From Rhodobiaceae bacterium UBA7804 (GTDB taxonomy: Bacteria; Pseudomonadota; Alphaproteobacteria; Parvibaculales; Parvibaculaceae): 64,000 nucleotides of DNA. The notes under the pieces are model-generated. The model saw only the letters and a list, made by a program, of their open reading frames with translations. It was not told the origin of the DNA and did no database searches. Positions 46,475-55,629 of this stretch are shown in pieces (the stretch's first letter is position 1; each line of letters opens with the position of its first letter). Where the stretch lies: assembly GCA_002480495.1 (NCBI GenBank), contig DLCG01000004.1, positions 160,989 through 224,988 on the forward strand, read 5' to 3'. The position numbers were made by a program, and so were the translations under genes.

Positions 46475-47391
46475 TCTTCGTGGTTCTCTGAGGTGCCTTC
46501 CGGTCCGGATGGCGGTTGGTCGGGGGTTGGCTCGCGCCGCCGGACAAAGACGGGGCCGAAGGCACCGGACTGCCGGATCTCCATCAATCCGTCCTTGGCC
46601 AGAACCAGCGCCGCGCTCAATGTGCTGGCAATGGCCGAACGGCGAAGCGCGGGGCTCATTTCCTCGAGCGGCAGATAGCTGTCAATCCGGCCCCAGTCGA
46701 ACATCATGCCCATCATGCGTTCGAGCCTGTGCCGCGCCGCCTCGATCGCCATGATCGGCAAGCGCTTGGGTTCCCACTTGGTGTCGTGCCCCTTGAGGCG
46801 CTGATCCGAATAGGCCTTCAGCAGGTCGAAAAGCGTTCCCTGGTACTGGCTTGTCTTGATGAGGCGAATACCTTCGGGCGCGCCGCGCCGGAAGACATGC
46901 ATTCCCATACGGCATTGCCTGTTGAATATTTCCTGCGACGCCTTGCGCATCGCTTCCAGGCGCTGCAGCTGGAAAGCAAGCCGCGCCGCCATTTCGGCGC
47001 CGGACGGTCCTTCCTCTTCCTCGGGAGGCGGCAGGAGCAGCTTCGATTTGAGAAAAGCGAGCCAAGACGCCATGACGAGGTAGTCAGCCGCGAGGTCCAG
47101 CTCCATGCGGCGCGCCTGCGCGATGAAGTCGAGATATTGCTCCGCGAGCTTCAGGATCGAAATCTTGGTGAGATCGACCTTCTGGTTGCGCGCAAGCGTC
47201 AGCAGCACGTCGAGCGGCCCTTCAAAGCCGTCAAGATCGACGATCAGCGTATTCTCATCGGCCTCTGCCGGGCCTCTCGGCGGTCCTTCCTCGAAAGACG
47301 CAGCTGTATCGGCGCCGACAGCCTGATCGGGCTGCGCGCCGCCATCTGCGTCGCTTTGAGGAGGCGCCTCGGTCATGACTGCCTGCTGCAT
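46471..47391 (-). CDS. scpA: Segregation and condensation protein A
   Basis: 306 residues. Kleisin that bridges SMC heads. The family block DLDGFEGPLDVLLTLARNQKVDLTKISILKLAEQYLDF follows an acidic, Ala-rich 50-residue start, then DYLVMASWLAFLKSKLLLP. The start may be the ATG at 47391 or one at 47376; neither ribosome site is better. 112 bp after the nagZ stop on the same strand, overlapping scpB. Confidence 0.95.
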   Translation of the reverse strand: MQQAVMTEAPPQSDADGGAQPDQAVGADTAASFEEGPPRGPAEADENTLIVDLDGFEGPLDVLLTLARNQKVDLTKISILKLAEQYLDFIAQARRMELDLAADYLVMASWLAFLKSKLLLPPPEEEEGPSGAEMAARLAFQLQRLEAMRKASQEIFNRQCRMGMHVFRRGAPEGIRLIKTSQYQGTLFDLLKAYSDQRLKGHDTKWEPKRLPIMAIEAARHRLERMMGMMFDWGRIDSYLPLEEMSPALRRSAIASTLSAALVLAKDGLMEIRQSGAFGPVFVRRREPTPDQPPSGPEGTSENHEE

Positions 47392-47503
47392 CCGGTCCAG
47401 ATTTTTGAGTTCCCCTTACCCCTTAGCCGATCCTGCCCGGCGGCCAAAGGGCGAATGGCCTTTATACCCTTCACCCCCCGGCGCGGGTACCCTGTTTCTT
47501 GGC

Positions 47504-48535
47504 TTATCCCCAGCGATCTTCGCCCGAAAGACCCATGATTTCGGCGAATTCCGCCAGAGCCGAATCGATATCGAGGTGCTCCGAAGGCTGTGCAAGCAGG
47601 GCGAGAACTGCCTCCGAGCGAGCAAGCTCACGGCCTGAGAGCACAACCGCCTCCTTCGCCACAGCCTCCATTTCGGCCATGTCGCCATTACAATGGAGGA
47701 CGACATCGCAACCGGCCCGAAGCGCGGCACGGCTTCGCATCCCAATTCCTCCCTTCAGCGCCTTCATGGAGATGTCGTCTGACATCAACAGCCCTTCGAA
47801 GCCGAAGCGTTCCCTGATCGTCTCCCGGATAACGGTCGCAGACGTGGTGGCCGGGTTCTCGGGATCGAGCGCCGCATAAACCGCATGGGCAGTCATCGCG
47901 AGAGGCAGGGAGCGAAGCGCGTGAAAGGGAGCGAAGTCTGACACTTCAAGCTCCGATAGCGGCGCATCGATCACGGGCAGAGCCTTGTGGCTGTCCGCGC
48001 ACGCGCGGCCATGCCCCGGCATGTGCTTTACGACCGGCAGCACCCCGCTAGCGAGTAGCCCTTCGGCAACCACACCGCCGAGCGCCGCGACTGACGCCGG
48101 GTCGCCGGAATAGGCGCGGTCGCCGATCACATCATGCGCGCCCGGCACGGGAACATCGAGCACGGGCAGACAATCGGCATTGATGCCGGCGTCAGTAAGT
48201 TCCGACGCCATCAGCCTCGCACCGAGATGGGCCGCGCGCAGTCCCTTCCCTTCATCCCTCTCGAATAGCTCGCCATAGCGTCGCGCCGCTGGCCAGGCGC
48301 GCCAATGCGGCGGGCGCAAGCGCTGCACCCTGCCGCCTTCCTGATCGATCAGAATGGGAGCATCATACCCCACGGCCTCGCGAAGCGACGCGGTCAGCCG
48401 CCGAAGCTGTTCCGGATTGTCCGCATTTCGCGAGAAAAGTATGAAGCCCCAGGGACGCGCTTCCCGAAAGAAGCGTTTTTCCCTGTCATTCAGTTCGAGG
48501 CCTTTGCATCCATAGATCGCCGAAGCGAAACTCAC
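47504..48535 (-). CDS. nagZ: Beta-N-acetylhexosaminidase (NagZ)
   Basis: 343 residues, a cytoplasmic GH3 enzyme that removes GlcNAc from anhydromuropeptides in cell-wall recycling. Motifs: FILFSRNADNPEQLRRL, ILIDQEGGRVQRLRPP, the signature KHMPGHGRACADSHKALP and FEGLLMSDDISMKAL with the catalytic aspartate. In other bacteria its product induces AmpC beta-lactamase; here a class D enzyme is encoded 7 kb away, but no link is shown. Overlaps the SPOR gene upstream by 4 bp. Confidence 0.95.
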   Translation of the reverse strand: MSFASAIYGCKGLELNDREKRFFREARPWGFILFSRNADNPEQLRRLTASLREAVGYDAPILIDQEGGRVQRLRPPHWRAWPAARRYGELFERDEGKGLRAAHLGARLMASELTDAGINADCLPVLDVPVPGAHDVIGDRAYSGDPASVAALGGVVAEGLLASGVLPVVKHMPGHGRACADSHKALPVIDAPLSELEVSDFAPFHALRSLPLAMTAHAVYAALDPENPATTSATVIRETIRERFGFEGLLMSDDISMKALKGGIGMRSRAALRAGCDVVLHCNGDMAEMEAVAKEAVVLSGRELARSEAVLALLAQPSEHLDIDSALAEFAEIMGLSGEDRWG

Positions 48536-49389
48536 TTCTGCCTCACGAGGCAGCCTTGGCCCCTCGCCTCAAGACTGGCGCAAAGCCCGTCCGCCGCAGC
48601 CTTGTCCATGTAGCCTGCACGCAGACGGAAATAGATGCCCTTCTCGCCAAGATCCGCACGCTGGATATCGACGGAACGCGAACCGAGAAGCTCGGGATAC
48701 TTGCCCTGAAGTTTCCTGAAGGCGTCACGAGCGGAAGGCTCGTCCCGGAAAGCCGCGAGTTGAACCACGTAGTCGCCGGACGAAGCGGATGCCGCTGCTG
48801 CGGGCGGCGGTGCTTCCTCGACCTGAGCTGGCGCGGGGGCCGCCTGAATGACGGGCGCTTCCTCGACGGGAGCGGGTTGCTCACCCGCTTGGCCGGAGGG
48901 CGGCACCTCGTCCAGCGGAGCACTTTCGATGCCCCCCGTTTCAAGCGCCTGCGCCATACGATCGAGTGCTTGCTGATCCTGCGGTGCGGGGATGGCGGCG
49001 TTGTCGATGGCCAAAGGTTCTTCGGCGGGAGGCAGCAATTGCTCTCCCTCGCTGGCTTCAGGAGTCCCCTCGCCTGCGATGCGGTTGTAGACCCCGGCAT
49101 CCTGATGCGGAAACTTCTTGCCACCCGGATTCTCGGGGAGTTCCTTCGCGGGCTCGCCATCCGCGCGCAACACGGGCGGCGTCCCGTTCGTTCCCTGCTG
49201 AGATCCCTGACGATAGGCAAGGAAAACAACGCCGGCGAAGACGACGAGCAGCGCGATCACGCTAAGCATCATCAGGCTCCGGCGCCGGCCGCCCGTGCCC
49301 TCTTCGTCGTCGTAGCGTTCATATTCTTCAATGTCGGGATCGATGTCGTATTCCGGCTCCTCATCCCAGCCGTCATCCCTGTTCGACAT
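48532..49389 (-). CDS. Membrane-anchored SPOR-domain protein
   Basis: 285 residues. An acidic cytoplasmic start, one membrane span at about 38-60 (LMMLSVIALLVVFAGVVFLAY), a long Pro/Glu/Ala-rich periplasmic linker, and a SPOR domain over the last 75 residues (YVVQLAAFRDEPSARDAF to EARGQGCLVRQ). It should bind denuded peptidoglycan at the septum. The start ATG overlaps the argS stop by one base (TGATG), and its stop overlaps nagZ, so argS-SPOR-nagZ are tightly coupled. This order is widespread in alphaproteobacteria. Confidence 0.9.
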   Translation of the reverse strand: MSNRDDGWDEEPEYDIDPDIEEYERYDDEEGTGGRRRSLMMLSVIALLVVFAGVVFLAYRQGSQQGTNGTPPVLRADGEPAKELPENPGGKKFPHQDAGVYNRIAGEGTPEASEGEQLLPPAEEPLAIDNAAIPAPQDQQALDRMAQALETGGIESAPLDEVPPSGQAGEQPAPVEEAPVIQAAPAPAQVEEAPPPAAAASASSGDYVVQLAAFRDEPSARDAFRKLQGKYPELLGSRSVDIQRADLGEKGIYFRLRAGYMDKAAADGLCASLEARGQGCLVRQK

Positions 49390-51140
49390 CAGCGCATCTC
49401 CTCGATCGGTTCCACCCCCAGAATCCCAAGACCGGCGGCAATGACATGTGCCGTGGCGCGAATCAGCGCGAGTCTCGCAAGCGTAGCATCCCTGTCCTCG
49501 GGCAGGATGAATCGAAGCGACGGCTCGTCCTTCCCCTTGTTCCAGAGCGCATGGAAGGCGGATGCAAGGTCGTAGAGATAGAAGGCGATGCGGTGCGGCT
49601 CATGTGCAAGCGCTGCTTGCTCGACCTGCCGCGGGAAGGCTGCCATGAGGCGGATGAGCGCCATTTCCGCCTCGTCCGAGAGGCGCGCAAGCGGCGCGTT
49701 CGCCAAGGCTCCATCCGAGAGATCGTAATCGCCCTCCTCCGCAGCCTTGCGCAGAACGGAGTGAATGCGCGCATGCGCGTATTGCACGTAGAAGACGGGG
49801 TTGTCGCGCGACTGCTCCATCACCTTGGCGAAGTCGAAATCGAGCGGCGCGTCATTCTTGCGCGTCAGCATCATGAAGCGGACGACGTCCTTGCCGACCT
49901 CGTCCACCACGTCGCGCAGCGTGACGAAATCGCCCGCTCGCTTCGACATGCGCACGGGCTCTCCGTTCCGGAAAAGGCGAACGAGCTGACAGACCTTCAC
50001 GTCGAATTCGGCTTCTCCGCCGGTGACACCGGCGATGGCTGCCTTCATGCGCTTGATATAGCCCGAATGGTCGGCGCCCCAGACGTCGATCATGGTGCGA
50101 TAGCCGCGCTCGAACTTGTCGAGATGATAGGCAATGTCCGGAGCGAAATAGGTCCAGCTTCCATCGGACTTCTTCAGCGCGCGGTCGGTGTCGTCCCCAA
50201 ACTCCGTCGAGCGGAAAAGTGTCTGGGGACGGGCTTCCCAATCGTCCGGAACCTCACCCTTCGGCGGCTCCAGCGTGCCGATATAAATGAGCCCCTTTTC
50301 TTCGAGCTTCTTCAACGTCCGCTCGACGGCTCCGGACCTGTGAAGGGAAAGCTCGGAGAAAAAGACCTCATGCGTGATGCCGAGCACAGCCAGATCGCCG
50401 CGGATGAGTTCCATCATCGCTTCGACGGCAGTCTCCCGCGCGATCCGCAGCGCCTCTTCTTCATCCTTTTCCAGAAGGTCCTTGTCGTAGGTCGCGGCCA
50501 GCGCTTCGCCGACGGGTTTCAGATAATCGCCGGGATAAAGCCCTTCGGGAATCTCGCCGATGTCGTGCCCCAGCGCTTCGCGGTATCGCAGGAAGGCGCT
50601 GCGGGCGAGAACCTCGATCTGGCCGCCTGCATCGTTGATGTAATATTCGCGGCAAACCCTGTAACCGACCTTCTCGAGAAGGTTTGCCAGCGCATCGCCG
50701 AATACCGCACCGCGCACATGCCCGACATGCATCGGCCCTGTCGGGTTGGCGGAGACATATTCCACGTTGACCGCTTCGTCCTTACCAAGATCGCTGGCTC
50801 CGTATGAAGGCCCCGCCCGCAAAACATCCGGCAGGCGCGCCACCCAGAACGCCGGGTCCAGACGAAGATTGATGAAGCCGGGGCCGGCAACGGAAACCTC
50901 CGTTACCGCCTCTTCTGTCGCGAGCCGCGCGGCAAGCATTTCTGCAAGATCGCGCGGTTTGCCCCCCGCCGGTTTCGCCAGCACCATCGCCGCATTGGTC
51001 GACAGATCGCCATGCGAGGGATCGCGCGGCGGCTCGACGGCAACACGTGTGTAGTCCAGGCCCGGAGGCAGCGCCCCCTCCTGCACCAGGGCAGCAAGAG
51101 CCGCCTCCACCCGTTGTTCGAAAAACCGGAAAATATTCAT
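49389..51140 (-). CDS. argS: Arginyl-tRNA synthetase
   Basis: 583 residues. Class I synthetase with N-terminal Add1 domain, the HIGH-type motif HVGH in [20 protein letters not shown], and the KMSK-type motif [19 protein letters not shown]. The C-terminal anticodon-binding domain ends in [10 protein letters not shown]. First gene of argS-SPOR-nagZ; dgt lies 103 bp upstream on the same strand. Confidence 0.97.
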   Translation of the reverse strand: MNIFRFFEQRVEAALAALVQEGALPPGLDYTRVAVEPPRDPSHGDLSTNAAMVLAKPAGGKPRDLAEMLAARLATEEAVTEVSVAGPGFINLRLDPAFWVARLPDVLRAGPSYGASDLGKDEAVNVEYVSANPTGPMHVGHVRGAVFGDALANLLEKVGYRVCREYYINDAGGQIEVLARSAFLRYREALGHDIGEIPEGLYPGDYLKPVGEALAATYDKDLLEKDEEEALRIARETAVEAMMELIRGDLAVLGITHEVFFSELSLHRSGAVERTLKKLEEKGLIYIGTLEPPKGEVPDDWEARPQTLFRSTEFGDDTDRALKKSDGSWTYFAPDIAYHLDKFERGYRTMIDVWGADHSGYIKRMKAAIAGVTGGEAEFDVKVCQLVRLFRNGEPVRMSKRAGDFVTLRDVVDEVGKDVVRFMMLTRKNDAPLDFDFAKVMEQSRDNPVFYVQYAHARIHSVLRKAAEEGDYDLSDGALANAPLARLSDEAEMALIRLMAAFPRQVEQAALAHEPHRIAFYLYDLASAFHALWNKGKDEPSLRFILPEDRDATLARLALIRATAHVIAAGLGILGVEPIEEMR

Positions 51141-51243
51141 TACCGCCGCCGCTTATGTCCTTGACCGGGAACCCTTTCCCGGCGGCGCGCACTCTAGCCG
51201 CCGTCCCCCCTCGTTTCCAGCCCCGGAATGACGCTTCGCCCCG

Positions 51244-52452
51244 TCAGGACCGAGGGTCATGGAGATCGAAAAGGCGCTGATGCTCCTCGATGGCAAACTT
51301 GTCCGTCATCCCGGCGATGAAATCGCAGACCCGTCTGGCTGTCTTTACGCCTTCCGACCCATCGCAGCCCTGCTGCCATTCGGGCGGAAGCTGGTCTGGC
51401 GAGCGGTGCAGAAGGGAGAAGAGTTCGCGCACGATGCGTTGCGCCTTGCCCATCGAGCGGTTGACCCGATAGTGCCGGTACATGCGCTGAAAGAGGAAGG
51501 CCTTGAGGGCCGCGTTGTTCTCCGTCATTTCAGGCGTGAAGGCGGCAATGGGCCTGTCGAGCGCCCTTATATCGGCGGCGGAGGCGGGCTTCGCTGCTTC
51601 CAGCCGGCGCTTCGTTTCGGAAAGCAGGTCCGAAATCATGACGCCGATGAGCTCGCGCACCGCCTCATGCGTCACGCGCGGCTCCTCCAGCCCCGGATAG
51701 CGGTCCATCACGCGGCTGAAAACCTCACCCACAAGCGGAAGCGCCATGAGGTCATCGATGGAAAAGAGCCCCGCCCGAAGGCCGTCGTCGATGTCGTGAT
51801 TGTTATAGGCGATGTCGTCGGCCAGCGCGGCAACCTGCGCCTCCGGTCCGGCGAAACTGCCGAGTTCGAGGTCCTGCGTCTCGGCATATTCGACGATGGC
51901 GCGAGGCAGATCCTCTGTGCTTCGGCCCGGCCCGATCAGCGGCCCATTGTGCTTCACAAGGCCTTCAAGCGTTTCCCAAGTGAGGTTCAACCCGTCGAAA
52001 CGGGCATAGCGCTGCTCGAGTTTCGTAACGATGCGAAGCGTCTGCGCATTATGATCGAAGCCGCCGAACTCCTTCATGCATTGGTCGAGCGCCGTTTCAC
52101 CCGCATGGCCGAAGGGCGTGTGGCCGAGGTCGTGAGCGAGCGCGAGCGTTTCGGCGAGATCTTCGTCGAGACCCAGCACACGCGCGATGGAGCGCGCGAT
52201 CTGAGACACTTCGAGCGAATGGGAAAGCCGCGTCCGGTAATTGTCGCCCTCGTGATAGACAAAGACCTGCGTCTTGTATTTGAGACGGCGGAAGGCGCCC
52301 GAATGGATGATCCTGTCCCTGTCCCGCTGAAAGGGCGTTCGCGTGGCGCTTTCCTCTTCCTCGAAAAGGCGGCCTCGGCTCTCCGCGGCCCTGGTGGCGT
52401 AGGGAGCAGTCGCGGCGGGATTGGCGATAGGCACGAAAACCCTCGATTCCAT
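51244..52452 (-). CDS. dgt: Deoxyguanosinetriphosphate triphosphohydrolase-like protein
   Basis: 402 residues. HD-domain dNTPase that cleaves dNTPs to nucleoside and tripolyphosphate. Metal ligands are His78 ([12 protein letters not shown]), His107-Asp108 ([17 protein letters not shown]) and a later aspartate in [15 protein letters not shown]. The N-terminal [27 protein letters not shown] block is standard. Divergent from erpA across 120 bp. Confidence 0.94.
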   Translation of the reverse strand: MESRVFVPIANPAATAPYATRAAESRGRLFEEEESATRTPFQRDRDRIIHSGAFRRLKYKTQVFVYHEGDNYRTRLSHSLEVSQIARSIARVLGLDEDLAETLALAHDLGHTPFGHAGETALDQCMKEFGGFDHNAQTLRIVTKLEQRYARFDGLNLTWETLEGLVKHNGPLIGPGRSTEDLPRAIVEYAETQDLELGSFAGPEAQVAALADDIAYNNHDIDDGLRAGLFSIDDLMALPLVGEVFSRVMDRYPGLEEPRVTHEAVRELIGVMISDLLSETKRRLEAAKPASAADIRALDRPIAAFTPEMTENNAALKAFLFQRMYRHYRVNRSMGKAQRIVRELFSLLHRSPDQLPPEWQQGCDGSEGVKTARRVCDFIAGMTDKFAIEEHQRLFDLHDPRS

Positions 52453-52572
52453 ATGGTGTTAGCCAGTTACCGGTTTGAAAACCGGACCTCAAGCGCTTAC
52501 ATATTTGCTAGGATAAATTCAGTATCGTTGAAAGCCGAAAGAACCAAATCCGACGGCAGCCTTGGAATCGAC

Positions 52573-52935
52573 ATGACGGACAGCGCGACCATCGAGCCTG
52601 CAGCGACAGAAACCCCGATCACTCTCACGGAACGGGCAGCCAAGCAGATTGCCAAAATCCTTGAGGGAGAGGACGAGGGCACCGTTTTGCGCGTGTCCGT
52701 GCAGGGCGGCGGCTGCTCCGGTTTCCAGTATGGATTCACGCTGGACGACACGAAGACGGAAGACGACCTGGTGATCGAAAGGAACGGCGTGAGGGTGCTG
52801 ATCGATTCCGTTTCGGTTTCCTATCTTGCAGGGTCGGAAATCGACTATGTGGACGAGCTGATCGGTTCCTCCTTCAAGATCAACAATCCGAACGCGACCG
52901 CTTCCTGCGGCTGCGGCACCTCCTTCTCCATCTGA
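52573..52935 (+). CDS. erpA: Iron-sulfur cluster insertion protein ErpA
   Basis: 120 residues from the ATG at 52573. A-type carrier that hands [4Fe-4S] clusters to target enzymes. The three ligand cysteines are Cys48 (GGGCSGFQYGF), Cys112 and Cys114 (SCGCGTSFSI). An open frame continues far upstream across dgt on the other strand but is a shadow. Divergent from dgt; xthA follows after 152 bp. Candidate clients here include IlvD. Confidence 0.95.
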   Translation: MTDSATIEPAATETPITLTERAAKQIAKILEGEDEGTVLRVSVQGGGCSGFQYGFTLDDTKTEDDLVIERNGVRVLIDSVSVSYLAGSEIDYVDELIGSSFKINNPNATASCGCGTSFSI

Positions 52936-53087
52936 GCCGCGAGCGGCCTCCGCATCGGCAGGAAGGCAATTCGAATTTCGCGCTCTCGCTTCAACGCGTA
53001 TTCTCACGCTTCGTAATCGATTCCCCGTCTGCCGGATTCATTCCCGATGCTGACGGGAAGCAGGAATGCAAAAGCTGAGGAACCGCG

Positions 53088-53873
53088 ATGAAGATTGCCA
53101 GCTTCAACGTCAACTCGATCAAGGCACGTCTCGGGAACCTCACCGACTGGCTGAAGGAGGCGGAACCCGACGTGGTCTGCCTGCAGGAACTGAAATGCGT
53201 GGACGACGCCTTTCCGCGCGGAGAGATCGAAGACCTCGGCTACAACGTCGCGACGCACGGACAGAAGACCTATAACGGCGTCGCCATTCTGTCGAAGCAT
53301 CCGCTGGATGACGTGACGCGCGGCCTGCCCGGCGACGACAGCGACGAGCAGGCGCGTTATATCGAAGCCGTGATCCCCGCTGGAAAGACCGTGCTGCGCG
53401 TCGCTTCGATCTATCTGCCGAACGGCAATCCGGTCGACACCGACAAGTTCGAATACAAGTTGAAGTGGATGGATCGGCTGATCGACCATGCGGGAAAGCT
53501 CCTCTCCTACGAGGAACCTCTGGCGCTGGCGGGCGACTACAATGTCATCCCGACCGCCGACGACGTGCACGACCCGAAGGCCTGGGAGGACGACGCGCTC
53601 TTCAGGCCGGAAACACGCTCAAAGTTCCGTGAGCTGATCAATCTCGGACTGACGGACGCCTTCCGCGCCTGCCACCGCGAGGCGCATCGCTACACCTTCT
53701 GGGACTATCAGGGCGGCGCCTGGCAGAAGGACAACGGCATCCGCATCGACCACATCCTGCTCTCGCCGCAAGCCGCGGACAGGCTGAAAGCAAGCGATAT
53801 TGACCGCAATATCAGGGGCCGCGAAAAGCCTTCGGACCATGTTCCGATCTGGGCGGAACTCGACTTCGACTGA
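53088..53873 (+). CDS. xthA: Exodeoxyribonuclease III
   Basis: 261 residues. Class II AP endonuclease and 3' repair exonuclease. Active-site blocks: MKIASFNVNSIKARL with Asn7, CLQELKC with Glu34, LALAGDYNVIPT, and the terminal EKPSDHVPIWAEL with the catalytic histidine. Slightly shorter C-terminus than the E. coli enzyme. Its stop is 6 bp before a hairpin and 11-bp-period repeat region (53880-53979). Confidence 0.96.
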   Translation: MKIASFNVNSIKARLGNLTDWLKEAEPDVVCLQELKCVDDAFPRGEIEDLGYNVATHGQKTYNGVAILSKHPLDDVTRGLPGDDSDEQARYIEAVIPAGKTVLRVASIYLPNGNPVDTDKFEYKLKWMDRLIDHAGKLLSYEEPLALAGDYNVIPTADDVHDPKAWEDDALFRPETRSKFRELINLGLTDAFRACHREAHRYTFWDYQGGAWQKDNGIRIDHILLSPQAADRLKASDIDRNIRGREKPSDHVPIWAELDFD

Positions 53874-53879
53874 GGCGAG

Positions 53880-53901
53880 TTATCCCCGGTGCCGGGGATA
53901 A
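53880..53901. terminator. Perfect 10-bp palindrome after xthA
   Basis: Arms TTATCCCCGG and CCGGGGATAA with a 2-bp centre. Placed right after the xthA stop, so probably a transcription stop in both directions. The right arm sequence CCGGGGATAA is shared with the hairpin at 10023-10064. Two further TCCCCGG copies follow at 53955-53961 and 53973-53979. Confidence 0.6.
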
Positions 53902-53912
53902 ACAGCAGCCAC

Positions 53913-53945
53913 CGTCATCGAAACGTCACCATAACGTCACAAAAC
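53913..53945 (+). repeat. Three CGTCAY direct repeats, 11-bp period (PhoB/OmpR-box-like), copy B
   Basis: CGTCATCGAAA, CGTCACCATAA and CGTCACAAAAC at 53913, 53924 and 53935, exactly 11 bp apart. The first 17 bases equal 10002-10018. As with copy A, it lies between two convergent genes (xthA and the AraC regulator) and next to a CCCCGG hairpin. Confidence 0.6.
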
Positions 53946-53981
53946 GGCGCGATATCCCCGGCAGAAAATCTTTCCCCGGTT

Positions 53982-54884
53982 TCAGACAGCGACGCCTGCC
54001 TCCGGCGACGCCCGCAGGCGCTCCGCGTCGCGCATGGGCGGCGCGCCGAAGAGCCGGCTGTACTCGCGGCTGAACTGGGAAGGGCTGTCATAGCCGACGA
54101 GATGGGCCGCCGTCGCGGCGTCGACCGCCTGCGCCATGATCAGGCGACGGGCCTCCTGAAGCCGGATCTGCTTCTGGTACTGAAGCGGGCTCATGGCCGT
54201 CACCGCCTTGAAATGTTCGTGTAAGGACGAAGGGCTCATGCGCGCTTCCGCGGCGACGGTCTCGATGCGGAAGGGGCGCGCATAGTTCTGCTTGATCCAG
54301 CAGATGGCCCGGTTCACCTGATTGAACTTGCTGTCGGCGAGCGCGATCTGGCGAAGCCGCGCCGCCTGCTCGCCCCTCAGAAGCCGGTAGTGAATTTCGC
54401 GCTCGATGAGCGGCGCGAGAATGGGCGCATCCTCGGGACGTTCGAGAAGCCGCAGAAGACGGATAGCGGCATCGAGCAGCGCATCGTCGAGGGCGCTCAT
54501 GATGATCGCCGAGCCGGGCGCTTCGCCGGGCTTCGTATCGCCGTCCATGTCGAGGATCAGAGATGCCAGCGCGGCGGGATCGAGGTCGAGCCGCATACCC
54601 AGATAAGGCCTTTCCGGGCTCGCCTCCATGACGCAACCGACGACCGGAAGATCTGCCGAAACAAGCAGGTAGTTCGACGGCTCATAGCCATAGATGCGCT
54701 CACCAAGGATCATGCGTTTGCGGCCCTGCGCGGCGATGCAGAGCGCGGGCTGCTGGAGCGCATGCATGGGCTCGGTCGGATTGGTCACACGGGCAAGATG
54801 CAGCCTCGGCAGTGCCGTGGGACCCGCGCCTTCCATCGGCGCGTATCGATCAATCAGGGAAGCGAGTTCGGAAAGCCTGTCCAT
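53982..54884 (-). CDS. AraC-family transcriptional regulator
   Basis: 300 residues. An AraC_N-type ligand domain (PTALPRLHLARVTNPTEPMHALQQPALCIAAQGRKRMILG, then SNYLLVSADLPVVG) covers about residues 1-190. Two helix-turn-helix motifs follow in the last 100 residues (RIETVAAEARMSPSSLHEHFKAVTAMSPLQYQKQIRL and AAHLVGYDSPSQFSREYSRLFG). Ligand and targets are unknown; a divergent monooxygenase-fold gene at 55218 is a possible target. Ends in the repeat-bearing gap shared with xthA. Confidence 0.88.
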   Translation of the reverse strand: MDRLSELASLIDRYAPMEGAGPTALPRLHLARVTNPTEPMHALQQPALCIAAQGRKRMILGERIYGYEPSNYLLVSADLPVVGCVMEASPERPYLGMRLDLDPAALASLILDMDGDTKPGEAPGSAIIMSALDDALLDAAIRLLRLLERPEDAPILAPLIEREIHYRLLRGEQAARLRQIALADSKFNQVNRAICWIKQNYARPFRIETVAAEARMSPSSLHEHFKAVTAMSPLQYQKQIRLQEARRLIMAQAVDAATAAHLVGYDSPSQFSREYSRLFGAPPMRDAERLRASPEAGVAV

Positions 54885-55217
54885 CGCCCTGAACCCTCCG
54901 GATATGTGTAAAATCAGCGAGTTGTCGCCTCACCGGCAGCCATAAATATATGGGTCCCAAGTCCTGCCGTCCCGCCCGGACGCCCATTTCCGGAGGATCG
55001 TGCAAGAACTGCCGAGTTACGGTCTACCGCCGCGCCCCTGGGGAGGAGCAATATCATCCTCAAGAGCGGTCCCGGCCCCGGAGAGACGAGACTTCACGAC
55101 CTCCGAGGTAATTCAGATCGCGCCCCGAACAGCCCACAATCGGCAGGCCGCCCTGCCCCGTTTCACGCGCCGCACCGAGGCGCGTCAGCCTTTCCCTCAT
55201 CGTTGCGAGGTGAACAG
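54885..55217. other. 333-bp divergent gap between AraC regulator and monooxygenase-fold gene
   Basis: No convincing gene. A weak promoter-like TTGTCG...TAAATA pair near 54922-54948 and an AT-rich spot (ATAAATATATGG) are visible, plus short GC-rich palindromic fragments. A region of this size between an AraC gene and a divergent gene often holds the regulator's binding site, but I cannot point to one. Confidence 0.4.
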
Positions 55218-55547
55218 ATGACCGAACTGACGAATATCGCCTTTATCCGTGCCCTGCCCGGCAAGTCGCTGGAGCTTGGAAGAGAGCTTTGCGCGCTCGT
55301 GACCCCGACGCGCGAGGAAGAAGGCTGCATCGGCTACGAGGTCCATCAGTCGGGCGACGATCCCGACATCTGGTTTCTCTACGAGAACTGGCGCTCGGCA
55401 GAAGACATGGAAGCCCATTTCGACACGCCGCATTTCGCGGCCTTCAGCGAACGCGCGGAAATGCTTGTCGAAGGCGAACTGACGCTGCACCGCTTCATGC
55501 GCTATTCGGACGTGAAGGTGATCGAGGCGCGTGGCTGCGCGGCGTAG
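55218..55547 (+). CDS. Antibiotic-biosynthesis-monooxygenase-fold (ABM) protein
   Basis: 109 residues from the ATG at 55218, with GAGG at 7 bp. The ABM dimeric alpha+beta barrel pattern is clear: IAFIRALPGKSLELGRELCALV, EEGCIGYEVHQSGDDPDIWFLYENWRSAEDMEAHFDTPHF. Members range from quinone-forming monooxygenases to heme-degrading enzymes; this one is a generic quinol-type member with no assigned substrate. Lies divergent from the AraC regulator and 82 bp before the beta-lactamase gene on the same strand. Confidence 0.87.
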   Translation: MTELTNIAFIRALPGKSLELGRELCALVTPTREEEGCIGYEVHQSGDDPDIWFLYENWRSAEDMEAHFDTPHFAAFSERAEMLVEGELTLHRFMRYSDVKVIEARGCAA

Positions 55548-55629
55548 TTGCGCCTTCGACCGGCCCCAATCTGACCAAGAATCGAGCGTAAACGGATCCG
55601 ATTTCGCGAACCGGCAAACCGGAGGTCCG

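Noticed and set aside
51259..52572. Upstream extension of erpA across dgt
   Set aside because: Open only by composition; the ErpA family begins at the ATG at 52573.
53880..53901. TTATCCCC as a DnaA box
   Set aside because: It is part of a perfect hairpin and lacks the TTATCCACA consensus; no cluster of boxes or replication genes is near.
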